A stretch of 39,059 nucleotides of DNA from Corynebacterium sp. (lineage in GTDB: Bacteria > Actinomycetota > Actinomycetes > Mycobacteriales > Mycobacteriaceae). The notes under the pieces were generated by a model. That model made no database searches, was not told the origin of the DNA, and saw only the letters and a program-made list of their open reading frames with translations. Below, in pieces: positions 16,856 through 23,562 of the stretch. A program made the position numbers and the translations under genes. Each line of letters starts with the position of its first letter. The stretch's first letter is position 1. The stretch covers positions 1-39,059 of the forward strand of contig NZ_JALAGY010000069.1 of NCBI RefSeq assembly GCF_022712195.1. Direction: 5' to 3'.

Positions 16856-17863
16856 TTGTCACCTAAACGTGCAGCAGACCCCTACATTCCTGCCCCGGAA
16901 GACGGCGGCGATGGTGGAGGAAACTATGCCGAGAGTGTCCACTACGATGCTGCGACTGACGAGACCACTCAGGTGATGATGCAGAACGGTCAGCGCACCG
17001 AGGTAACCAAGCCTGGACGTCCAGATACCGCTGCACCGGAAAGTTCACCCGAGGCTTTGGGCGCACTGGGCACGATTCCGACGAATCCGCCAACCGTGAT
17101 GGCCGACCGGAACGAGCCGAGGGCTGATCCACCGATCTCAGGCGAGTCGGTACCGGGAGTCGGGCCGATCAACCCTGCTGACCCGCCGAGTGTGGTGGAC
17201 CATCCGGGGCAAAACTCTGCTGACGTGTACCCCGGTGACGGACAGCAGCCCGTGCGGGTGAACCCGCAGACCGGTGAGCAGATCGGATTGGGTACCACCG
17301 ACAATCCCCAACAGGGCCCGTTTGTTCCCCGTACATTTGAGTGGGTTCCCGACACCATCGACAACTCACCGTCAGCTGCAGACCCGGCGGCGATGGACCC
17401 CGGTGCCGCCGTGGCTGGACCGGGTGCCGGTGACGTCGCTCTTGGTGCAGCATCCGGAGCAGCCAGTGCCGCTGATCGCGCCAACAACGCAGACGGGAGA
17501 AACGGGAAGCCAGTCGGAGCCCACAGGCAGGATACGGCTGCGGAAAGAGCCAGTCGAAGTATTGGTGGTAAAGTGCCTACCCGAGCACTCGGCTTCGCAG
17601 GCGACGCTGTAACAGGAGCACAGGCAGTCTCCGACGCCATTGATGATCCGGATCATGCCGGTGGTGCCTTCGGCCGTGGACTGGGAGCAGTCGGCGGAGG
17701 GTTTGGCGGCGCCTATATCGGAGGCGCCATCGGAGCGCTCGGCGAGCCACTCGCGCCCGTGACGGTCCCTCTCGGTGGTGCTATCGGCGGAGTGATCGGA
17801 GGAGAGGCCGGGCAACGAGCCCTCGAACCGGTCGGCCAATCGATCCAGGACCTATTTAAGTGA
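16856..17863 (+). pseudogene. 5'-truncated polymorphic-toxin-like protein with glycine-zipper C-terminus
   Basis: An open frame of 335 codons beginning at a TTG inside the IS right end; only sequence from about 16882 is native, so the original N-terminus has been lost. It consists of a long Pro/Gly/Asp-rich linker (to about residue 180), an Ala/Gly-rich stretch, then a hydrophobic C-terminal hairpin (about residues 265–325). The hairpin has two glycine-zipper helices (GAVGGGFGGAYIGGAIG and LGGAIGGVIGG) around a Pro-rich turn. This looks like the tail of a large secreted effector whose C-terminus inserts into membranes. The segment from 17248 is repeated at 19843. A small membrane-protein gene follows after 24 bp. 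Function is inferred; no domain name is recognised. Confidence 0.6.
17248..17372 (+). repeat. Pre-toxin linker repeat, copy 1
   Basis: The first 36 bp (17248–17283) are identical to 19843–19878, and similarity continues to about 17372. Both copies encode PVRVNPQTGEQIGL, then TTDNP, then FEWVPDTI. After this point the two proteins diverge completely, the pattern expected of a junction where alternative C-terminal modules are exchanged by recombination. Confidence 0.85.
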
Positions 17864-17887
17864 TTCGAGTGTGGTGACTGATCCAAT

Positions 17888-18232
17888 ATGAACGCCATGG
17901 AACTATGGTTTCTGACGACGATATTCGTCTTTCTTACATCAGGAATTCTCGTGCCACTATTCGGGGATTTCATAGAATCCATAGATCACCCAAAGGAGAT
18001 ATCGGAGGCAATATTCTTTACCTCTACAGCATGTCTTTTCATCCCCGTTCCAGCGGTCATATTCTTAAACGGATCCGCCAAAGAGATGCTCCTATTTTGC
18101 GTTGGTTCTTCATTAATTCACATCGCAATGCGAGGCTGGATGGGTCTTCGGCCGCTGCCGCCGTCACCGAGCTACATCTGGAACGCCGAGAAAACCCTCT
18201 TTAGAACCATCATGAGGAAGGACCACCCATGA
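17888..18232 (+). CDS. Small three-helix membrane protein, candidate immunity protein
   Basis: Protein of 114 aa with three predicted transmembrane helices (about residues 4–26, 38–60 and 64–87) and a basic C-terminal tail (TIMRKDHP). It lies 24 bp after the glycine-zipper protein and overlaps the next gene by ATGA, so the three form one transcription unit. Integral-membrane immunity proteins are the rule for pore-forming colicins, which suggests the same role here; this is inference from position and topology. Codon use is clearly more AT-rich than the chromosome, a sign of transfer. No family is recognised. Ribosome site weak; a second ATG lies 3 codons in. Confidence 0.6.
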   Translation: MNAMELWFLTTIFVFLTSGILVPLFGDFIESIDHPKEISEAIFFTSTACLFIPVPAVIFLNGSAKEMLLFCVGSSLIHIAMRGWMGLRPLPPSPSYIWNAEKTLFRTIMRKDHP

Positions 18233-18750
18233 CCCCCGCTACTTCCGCCCCTGTGTTCTCGGCCGTGCAGCATCTGCTCGGCGCAGGACTAGTGACTACA
18301 ACAGCACCTTGGGACCAGGGGCGTCTGGAACACGTTGCCGGCGCACTCGCGCCCGAGTGGGGCACGGTCATTTCCACAGACAATGTGGTGGTTGCTCTGC
18401 CCAACCCACCACGACCGTCCGGATTCTCGCCCACTGTAATTGCATACGGGCACTACTGCTCACCAACCACATCCTCGGCGCTTCCCACCGCCCTGGCCGA
18501 CGCGCTGCGACTGGAGGCAACCAGTCCCCTTTACCGCAAAACAGACGTGACTGCTGACCCCTCAACCGATCAGAACTGGACATTCAGCATGTCAGCGACC
18601 TACACCACCGACAGCGGCCATGAGGCCACCGTCACCGAATACCTTCACGACGATACTGAAAAGGGTGTTGTCTGGGCTGTTGTCGCCACTGACGCCGACC
18701 GCGAAGGGATGGTCGTCATGGATGCAATACGCAATCCTTGCCCACGATGA
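18229..18750 (+). CDS. Unknown soluble protein, third gene of toxin-like cassette
   Basis: Protein of 173 aa with no signal peptide or membrane helix. It overlaps the preceding membrane-protein gene by 4 bp (ATGA). By eye it resembles the protein at 20882, which occupies the same position in the second cassette: both have G-x-V followed by NVV after about 50–70 residues, an EA-x-SP block in the middle, and a (T)xY-x-x-(D/E)D strand near the C-terminus. The similarity is weak and needs a profile search. It could be a second immunity component, a chaperone for the effector or an unrelated accessory. No domain is recognised. Confidence 0.6.
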   Translation: MTPATSAPVFSAVQHLLGAGLVTTTAPWDQGRLEHVAGALAPEWGTVISTDNVVVALPNPPRPSGFSPTVIAYGHYCSPTTSSALPTALADALRLEATSPLYRKTDVTADPSTDQNWTFSMSATYTTDSGHEATVTEYLHDDTEKGVVWAVVATDADREGMVVMDAIRNPCPR

Positions 18751-19099
18751 CTACGCCCACACACCGCAGTGAATGGAAAGTTTCCCCGGACTTTTCATGG
18801 AGTCTCGATGAGCCCCGGTCGGCGGGCCCGATGTTGCCGATATGCGGTTGATTCGACCGGAGGCATGAACGCCCGCCGGCCTGTGTATCCAGGGCCGGGA
18901 GCCGGGGGCCACGGGGATCCGATCGAAGCGGTCACGGACAACGAACGTACAAAAGGTGAAGCCTGCGGGGCGCTACGCGGGAATGAGCAGCCCTCGTATC
19001 CGCGCCGGTGCCGTGGCCAGCAGGCAGGCGTGGGCGGCGTGACCGTCGAGATGCACCCGCACCTGCTGGACGACTGTCGCTGCGGTAGAGAGCGCCCCG
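18751..19099. other. No supportable gene; decayed mobile DNA
   Basis: High-GC stretch between the first cassette and the second IS remnant. A minus-strand frame ending at 18973 reads LSTAATVVQQVRVHLDGH and RIRGLLIPA. This resembles the extreme C-terminus of an IS1380-type transposase and is out of frame with the fragment at 19100–19364. No start, promoter or complete gene was found. Confidence 0.35.
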
Positions 19100-19362
19100 G
19101 ACCCGCAGTGAGCCCAGGGCCCACAGCCACCACCACGACCGGGGCGGCCTTGAGCTTTGCTTTCGCCTCGTCGCTTCGGCTGGTGTAGCCGTCGCGTCGC
19201 ATGTCGCAGGCGGTCTGCTTGGCCGCGGCCAACGCCGCCGGATCTGCGCCGAGTAGCGTGGCCCAGGTGTTCAGCATCCCGGCCAGCATCACCGCGTGCA
19301 TCCACGTCCGGTTCGCCGCGAAGCAGTAGTGCGCCACGGTCAAGTCCCTTGTCGTGTCCCCC
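19100..19362 (-). pseudogene. Transposase fragment, possibly IS1380 family
   Basis: The minus-strand frame encodes HYCFAANRTWMHAVMLAGML followed by NTWATLLGADPAAL. The FAANxxW start and the hydrophobic stretch after it match the late part of IS1380-family transposases as I know them. It is cut at its 5' side exactly where the IS3-type orfA begins and is frameshifted downstream, so it is only debris. The family call is tentative. Confidence 0.35.
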
Positions 19363-19680
19363 ATGCCGAAGAAGACCTATGCGCAGCAGTTCAAGCGTAA
19401 TGCCGTCTCGCTGTACGAGAATACTCCAGGCGCGTCGATGAACTCGACGGCCACAGAACTCGGCACAAACCGCAGCACCCTGAAAAACCAGGTTAGCCGT
19501 TTCTCCAGTGATCTCCGGGCCGGTAGCGCAGACGAATCGGAAGCGGCCACCGATGCCCAACGGATCCGCCAGTTGCAACGCGACAACGCCCGCCTGCGTG
19601 AGGAACGCGACATCCTGCAGCGGGCCGCGAAGTATTTCGCGGAAGAGACTCGCCTGATGACCCGCTTGACGCTTCGCTGA
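19363..19680 (+). CDS. IS3-family transposase OrfA (second element)
   Basis: Protein of 105 aa, DNA-binding OrfA. The N-terminus MPKKTYAQQFKRNAVSLYE and the helix-turn-helix STATELGTNRSTLKNQV are typical of IS3 elements of Corynebacterium-type actinobacteria. The zipper region RIRQLQRDNARLREERDILQ leads to RAAKYFAEET, the usual OrfA tail. The product is complete, but orfB is truncated, so the element cannot transpose by itself. The leader is short: the gene begins directly against the preceding transposase fragment, with no room for its own terminal repeat. Confidence 0.75.
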   Translation: MPKKTYAQQFKRNAVSLYENTPGASMNSTATELGTNRSTLKNQVSRFSSDLRAGSADESEAATDAQRIRQLQRDNARLREERDILQRAAKYFAEETRLMTRLTLR

Positions 19681-19842
19681 TGACACCCGCACCGAATTCT
19701 TGGTCAAGTGGCTCTGCGAGACCCTGAAGATCCACCGATCCTCGTACTACACGTGGCGCGCCGAGGCTGAAAGCCGCCAGCGACAGATCACCGCTGATGC
19801 GCTGTTGATCGCGCGGATCAGGGCGAATTTCGACGCGGAGGG
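19363..19842 (+). mobile_element. Truncated IS3-family element (IS150/IS51-like group)
   Basis: It contains an intact orfA and about the first 55 codons of orfB, then stops abruptly at 19842, where the toxin linker repeat begins. No terminal inverted repeat could be found on either side. It is unrelated at sequence level to the element at 15585. Its right junction with the linker lies within one or two bases of the start of the 36-bp repeat. Confidence 0.7.
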
Positions 19843-20069
19843 GCCCGTGCGGGTGAACCCGCAGACCGGTGAGCAGATTGGACTGAGTACCACCGACAAC
19901 CCACTTCAAGGACCCTCGGCGCCCCCTACCTTTGAGTGGGTTCCTGACACCATCAATACCTCACCTTCTCCCACAGATGAGGCTGTCAGTGGTGAAGTCT
20001 TTCCTGACAACAGCATCGCATGCGGAATCGTAACGGGTGTAGGCGGTGTCGGACGAGAAACCGAGATAA
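19682..20069 (+). pseudogene. Chimera of truncated IS OrfB and toxin linker
   Basis: The frame starts as IS3 OrfB (RTEFLVKWLCETLKIHRSSYY) and passes without interruption at about 19843 into the toxin linker (PVRVNPQTGEQIGL, then FEWVPDTI). The in-frame fusion is 3' limited: after about 20060–20120 the meaningful sequence moves to another frame. It could still be translated as a hybrid of up to about 207 residues from TTG 19700 to the stop at 20321–20323, but the tail would be out-of-frame sequence. It is most likely a by-product of recombination at the linker. Confidence 0.55.
19843..19967 (+). repeat. Pre-toxin linker repeat, copy 2
   Basis: Identical to 17248–17283 over 36 bp and similar for about 90 bp more. 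It directly follows the truncated IS and precedes a different glycine-rich C-terminus. It encodes PVRVNPQTGEQIGLSTTDNP and then FEWVPDTINTSPSPTDEA. Confidence 0.85.
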
Positions 20070-20403
20070 ATGATCGTCCTGTCGAATACTATGGTCGGCA
20101 TGCGAAACCACACGTACCCACGCGAGCAGAAGATCTCGTCCGTCGACCAGGTAGACGAGCTGGACCATTGGGGGGCAGCCCAAGCGGGCTACAACATAAT
20201 CACGGTCGAGGACACTGCCGAACAAGCCACTCGGGAAGGTATTTCAGCCGGTTTTTCCACGGCAGGAGCAGCAAGTTTCGCTCTGGCGGGAGGGTCGATA
20301 GCCGCCCCCCCAAGGGGCCCTAGCCCTGGGCGCCGTGGGAGGATTGCTCGGCGACTGCGCGGGAGAATACGTGCGAAACTGGTCGATTGGCGAAGAAGCC
20401 TAG
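20070..20403 (+). pseudogene. Orphan toxin-like C-terminal module, frameshifted
   Basis: From ATG 20070 the frame reads sensible sequence (YPREQKISSVDQVDELDHWG, then TVEDTAEQATREGISAGF) into a hydrophobic segment AAPxG. Here a run of seven C (20305–20311) throws it out of frame. Removing one C restores a continuous reading through GALALGAVGGLLGDCAGEY to NWSIGEEA and a stop at 20401–20403, ten bases before the next gene. The reconstructed tail is a glycine-rich hydrophobic hairpin like that of the first cassette, though different in sequence. With the second frame change near 20060, this is either a dead module or one sequencing error plus one real shift. Confidence 0.55.
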
Positions 20404-20412
20404 GGAGGCCGA

Positions 20413-20889
20413 ATGGATTACTATGCAGTCGCGTGCCTGATTCCAATGTTCATACGTGCGCTATTGGCCTCGCAACGAGTCGACATGTTTGGATTCTGGA
20501 CAACCTTATTCTGGATCCTGTCTGCGCTTTCGGCCGCCATTGGCGTATACATATACAGAGGCGCAGAAGGGGGAGCAATATTCATAGTCGAGATGTTTTA
20601 CCTAGTTCTTCCAATTTTCCTACTTGCGAACTTTAGAAGCCATGTTACCCTTTTGCGACTTGTCGCGGACGTCTATACGGTCACCGCCGCTCCATTTCAT
20701 TTGGCAGCATGGGCGTCGAATAAACTCCTTAACCAGGTCACAAAGGGGTCCATTCCCTTAAAGATAGCAAATCCATGGTCTATACTAAACTACAAACCGA
20801 CAACCAGCAGGAGCTGGGAGATCATTCAAGAAAAGCGCAAGCGCCGTTGGAGCAAGGTGACCACGTGGCTGAAAGGTCAATATGAATAG
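20413..20889 (+). CDS. Four-helix membrane protein, candidate immunity protein of orphan module
   Basis: Protein of 158 aa with about four hydrophobic helices (residues about 3–20, 25–48, 53–73 and 78–100) and a basic, Lys/Arg/Trp-rich cytoplasmic tail (KRKRRWSKVTTWLKGQ). GGGAGG lies 5 nt before ATG 20413, the best ribosome site in the island. It starts 10 bp after the reconstructed toxin stop and overlaps the next gene by 8 bp. Position and topology parallel the gene at 17888, although the sequences do not resemble each other, as expected for immunity proteins matched to different toxins. Very AT-rich for this chromosome, so probably imported. Confidence 0.6.
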   Translation: MDYYAVACLIPMFIRALLASQRVDMFGFWTTLFWILSALSAAIGVYIYRGAEGGAIFIVEMFYLVLPIFLLANFRSHVTLLRLVADVYTVTAAPFHLAAWASNKLLNQVTKGSIPLKIANPWSILNYKPTTSRSWEIIQEKRKRRWSKVTTWLKGQYE

Positions 20890-21442
20890 TGAACATCATG
20901 GAATATCCTCTAGCTTGAATGAGGTAATTCGAGCTACCGGATCGAAAATTACAGTGCTCGATCGAACGCGAAACAATCGACGGTATTTCGATATTCTCGA
21001 GACACGGCGACCTCCTGATATCTGGTCGCCAGCCGACGCTGCTTTCAATCATTCAGGACGGTTCCCAGGAAAAGTCTTCACAAACAGAAACGTAGTCATT
21101 CACGGAGCGAGTCGACGGGCTGACACTATTGTCTTTCTCCTGTTCGACTCCTCGCCAGAGATTACGATCGATATGCTGGTTACCGCCGCGCATCGCGAGG
21201 CGAGGAGCAGCCCCTTCGCCAACCCGATTGTCTCTCGTAAGGGGAGTTCTGCACTTATTCAGGGCTCGTACGTCTCCGAAGGGATTCTTCTTCATTCACT
21301 AACTCGATACCATTTGGAGGACGAAGGACAAACACTATCTCAGATCACCGTCACGACCGCATCACAATCAGAAGTCAATCCCGGCACCCGTGACTGGCTG
21401 CTCGGACTGGACCATCCTCATGAGCAAAAATCATTCAATTGA
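20882..21442 (+). CDS. Unknown soluble protein, third gene of second cassette
   Basis: Protein of 186 aa without a signal peptide or membrane helix. It begins MNSEHHGISSSLNEV and overlaps the previous gene by 8 bp. In the middle it has GKVFTNRNVVIHG, REARSSPF and, near the end, SLTRYHLEDE. These align by eye with blocks of the protein at 18229, suggesting two distant members of one family that travel with the membrane proteins. AT-rich, foreign-looking codon use. The function is unknown; immunity, chaperone or regulatory roles are all possible. Confidence 0.6.
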   Translation: MNSEHHGISSSLNEVIRATGSKITVLDRTRNNRRYFDILETRRPPDIWSPADAAFNHSGRFPGKVFTNRNVVIHGASRRADTIVFLLFDSSPEITIDMLVTAAHREARSSPFANPIVSRKGSSALIQGSYVSEGILLHSLTRYHLEDEGQTLSQITVTTASQSEVNPGTRDWLLGLDHPHEQKSFN

Positions 21443-21513
21443 TGGCCGGCACCTTCGCCAATGTAAATCGTCGACAACTCATCCATTATCTATAACTTCA
21501 AGGAAAGTGAACC

Positions 21514-22203
21514 ATGACAACATTTTCACGCGCAAGACTTTCTGCAGCTGTATGTGCCACGACCATCCTTCTGGCATCATGCAGCGACGGGGTAGAGACC
21601 GCGACATCTGACAATGCCACCACGTCCGCACCAAGTACCTCTACCGAACGAACCGACGCTGCGAACAGCGATGAATGCTCCTTCGAGAGCAATGGGGACA
21701 ACGTCATCGAGGCCAACCACAACCCAGGCGAGCCCACATTCGGAATCCCGCTTCCCGAGGGGTGGGAACGTATGACCATGTTGGACAGTGAACTCGTGCG
21801 CCTGACAACCGCCGATCAAGCCAGCGGCCCGGAGAAGGGACGTACCGCGGTTCTGACGGTCGAACCCGCCGACATTGCCGGCACAAAGGTATTCGACGCG
21901 AACGCAGACATGATTGAATCCACGCTGTCGCCGCAGGACTTCGTCCGTCATCCAGTAACGTCGGTCTGCGGGCTGGATGCGCAGCTGTTTGACTACACCA
22001 CCGCGCGAATGGGTGACGGCGGTAAGCAGACGATCCATCAGTTGCTGCTGTCTGTACCCGATGTCAACGGATCCAACCTGGTAGCTGTGCTCACCGTCCA
22101 GTCTGCAGCGTCGGACGCCGACGCGTTCGCCCCGATCGCCGACACGATCATCTCGGGCCTTCGGGTAGAGGACCCCACATCGGGCCAGACAGCGGAATCC
22201 TAG
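21514..22203 (+). CDS. LpqN/LpqT-like lipoprotein
   Basis: Predicted lipoprotein of 229 aa. The signal peptide ends in lipobox LLASC (Cys23), then a Thr/Ser/Ala-rich linker with a further Cys (DECSFES). A domain of about 150 residues begins PTFGIPLPEGWERM and includes a Cys (TSVCGLDAQLFDYT) and VAVLTVQS. This layout (short lipoprotein, PxGW start, central VCG, final TIISGLRV helix) matches the LpqN/LpqT family of mycolic-acid bacteria, some of which take part in cell-envelope lipid trafficking. AAGGAAAG lies about 7 nt before ATG 21514. It lies 71 bp after the second cassette and may or may not belong to it. Confidence 0.65.
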   Translation: MTTFSRARLSAAVCATTILLASCSDGVETATSDNATTSAPSTSTERTDAANSDECSFESNGDNVIEANHNPGEPTFGIPLPEGWERMTMLDSELVRLTTADQASGPEKGRTAVLTVEPADIAGTKVFDANADMIESTLSPQDFVRHPVTSVCGLDAQLFDYTTARMGDGGKQTIHQLLLSVPDVNGSNLVAVLTVQSAASDADAFAPIADTIISGLRVEDPTSGQTAES

Positions 22204-22482
22204 GAATGCTTCCCACACAGTTCACGGCCTGAGGGCCCAGCGCAGCCCGATCGAAGCGCCCCCGCATGCGTCGGCCACACGGTAGGAGGGCCGCAGGTCG
22301 GTTCCTGTGGGAAGAACGCTCGGGCAACTGCTGCAGCGTTCATCACAGCGACCCCGGGAATGCTCATAAGGCACCGCAGCACGGGGTTGCCACTGTCAGC
22401 CCGGTCCTGGAATAGCTCATGGGCACACTCGAGGTCCTCCCCTGTCCCGGTCGTCCCCGGAACGCCTCCCCGCCTCTCCCCA
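22204..22482 (-). pseudogene. Right border of island with IS110-like transposase remnant
   Basis: No intact gene. On the minus strand one frame reads CAHELFQDRADSGNPVLRCL and then MSIPGVAVMNAAAVARAF. This resembles the helix-hairpin-helix segment of the IS110/IS1111 transposase C-terminal domain (SIPGVG-type). A neighbouring frame then reads FPTGTDL-like and GASIGLRWA sequence, consistent with a frameshifted continuation. It lies directly at the 3' side of tRNA-Leu. Assignment is tentative. Confidence 0.35.
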
Positions 22483-22569
22483 TGGTGCGCCCGGGGGGAC
22501 TTGAACCCCCACATCCGTCAGGACACCAGGACCTAAACCTGGCGCGTCTGCCAATTCCGCCACGGGCGC
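22483..22569 (-). tRNA. tRNA-Leu (anticodon TAG)
   Basis: On the minus strand the acceptor stem GCGCCCG pairs with CGGGCGC. The D-arm begins TGGCGGAATTGGCAGACGC, as in class II tRNAs. The anticodon stem CCAGG/CCTGG holds loop TTTAGGT with anticodon TAG. There is a long variable arm (about 22 nt), a T-loop TTCAAGT and discriminator A. CCA is encoded (22483–22485). It reads codon CUA. The accessory island begins immediately beyond its 3' end. Confidence 0.93.
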
Positions 22570-22647
22570 CCGGACGGCCCCGAACGGGGCCGCCGGCACA
22601 GCCGGCTGACCGGCTGCTCCGGGTTATGGTAGCAGCACCACCAGGGG

Positions 22648-22653
22648 TACCCT
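22648..22653 (+). promoter_or_regulatory. -10 box (TACCCT) of small membrane protein gene, leaderless
   Basis: TACCCT fits TANNNT and lies 7 nt before GTG 22661, with no ribosome-binding site between. Confidence 0.4.
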
Positions 22654-22660
22654 GGACCCC

Positions 22661-23140
22661 GTGCCCGATGACGCCCCCGGAACCGCGAACACCTCGACGA
22701 CCACCGGATCCCGGCAGCCGCAGTCGCTGCGGGTCCGGGTGGTCCAGATGATCTTCCTCGCGCTCGCCGTCGTGGCCACGCTCTGTCTCGCATGGTGGCA
22801 GTGGGGCCGGTGGTCCAGCGGCGACGGCTCGTACCAGAACCTGGGATACGCACTGCAGTGGCCGATCTTCGGCATCTTCTTCATCTTCGCCTACCGCAGG
22901 TACATGGAGTACGAGCGCGAGCGCGCAGCCGGCGCCACCGCCCCCGCCGTCCCCGACCCGTCGTCCGGCTCCGCCCCGCGCGAGATCCCGGACGACGTCC
23001 TCCCCACACGCGACACCAGCGTCGCCGCCCGGGAGTACTTCGAGGACGACCGGCGGCGACAGGCGCGGCGGTCAGCGAACGACACCGCGGTCGGCGGCAC
23101 GGCCGACAGAACAGCCGACAACCCAGCAAGGACGGACTGA
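22661..23140 (+). CDS. Two-span membrane protein (Rv1343c/LprD-like)
   Basis: Protein of 159 aa. A polar N-terminus precedes helix 1 (about residues 28–47, VVQMIFLALAVVATLCLAWW), a short WQWGRWSSGDGSYQNLGYAL linker, helix 2 (about 64–79) and a charged Ala/Arg/Asp-rich cytoplasmic tail of 75 residues. The QNLGYALQWP segment and the neighbourhood (followed by DUF3817, near rdgB and rph) match Rv1343c of M. tuberculosis; this is inference from layout. Function unknown. The GTG start is 7 nt from a -10 box. The next gene starts 8 nt after its stop, probably an operon. Confidence 0.7.
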   Translation: MPDDAPGTANTSTTTGSRQPQSLRVRVVQMIFLALAVVATLCLAWWQWGRWSSGDGSYQNLGYALQWPIFGIFFIFAYRRYMEYERERAAGATAPAVPDPSSGSAPREIPDDVLPTRDTSVAAREYFEDDRRRQARRSANDTAVGGTADRTADNPARTD

Positions 23141-23148
23141 GAACACCG

Positions 23149-23532
23149 ATGACCACCCCGACCTCCCCCGTCACCGCGCCGGTGAGCCCTGAGCGCAAGC
23201 GCCGGGTCAAGGGAGCCCTGACCCGCTACTCCGTGCTCGCCTACGTCACGGGGCTCTTCCTGCTCTTCCTGTGTGTGGAGATGATCCTCAAGTACCTGGT
23301 ACTCCGGCCGATGGACGTCGAGGCACCGGGGTGGTTCTCACTGGTGGCCATCATCCACGGCTGGATCTTCCTCATCTACTGCGGCACCTGCCTGGACCTG
23401 GGGGTCAAGGCGCGGTGGGTTCCCGCCAAATGGGTGACCACCATCCTCGCCGGCGTGATACCGGTGCTGTCCTTCGTCCTGGAACGCCGTCGCCGTAACG
23501 AGGTCGTCGAGGCCTTCGGACTCGACCGGTAG
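23149..23532 (+). CDS. DUF3817 membrane protein (Rv1342c-like)
   Basis: Protein of 127 aa with three transmembrane helices. It carries the DUF3817 pattern: RYSVLAYVTGLFLLFLCVEM near residues 26–45, then the HGWIFLIYCGTCLDLG block (about 72–87) and a final helix before a basic tail (ERRRRNEV). The frame is open upstream, but ATG 23149, 8 nt after the preceding stop, gives the family's length. Its place next to rdgB/rph matches mycobacteria. No function is established. It ends convergent with the M20 hydrolase gene. Confidence 0.85.
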   Translation: MTTPTSPVTAPVSPERKRRVKGALTRYSVLAYVTGLFLLFLCVEMILKYLVLRPMDVEAPGWFSLVAIIHGWIFLIYCGTCLDLGVKARWVPAKWVTTILAGVIPVLSFVLERRRRNEVVEAFGLDR

Positions 23533-23562
23533 CCCCGGGCACCCCGGGCGGCCCCCCGCGGG

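Larger units (their letters stand above)
15585..16881 (+). mobile_element. IS3-family insertion sequence
   Basis: A complete-looking element of about 1.3 kb with overlapping orfA and orfB. The ends are imperfect inverted repeats of about 25 bp: GGGTCTGCTGCA, four variable bases, then TAGGTGACA at the left (15585–15609), matched by the reverse complement at 16857–16881. The inner 9 bp and outer 12 bp are identical. No clear target-site duplication is seen, so one flank may have rearranged after insertion. orfB carries an internal amber codon, so this copy is probably immobile unless the stop is suppressed. The right end cuts into a toxin-like gene and supplies its current first codons. Confidence 0.8.

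Noticed and set aside
18769..19188. Plus-strand 139-codon frame between the cassettes
   Set aside because: Overlaps transposase-like minus-strand fragments, has no ribosome site and ends in low-complexity sequence.
22483..22569. tRNA-Leu 3' end as an integrase attachment site for the island
   Set aside because: No repeat of the tRNA 3' sequence was found between 14890 and 15600, and no integrase gene lies in the island.
22575..22592. GGCCCC/GGGGCC hairpin upstream of tRNA-Leu as a terminator
   Set aside because: It lies within the likely tRNA leader on the minus strand, and no U-tract follows on either strand.
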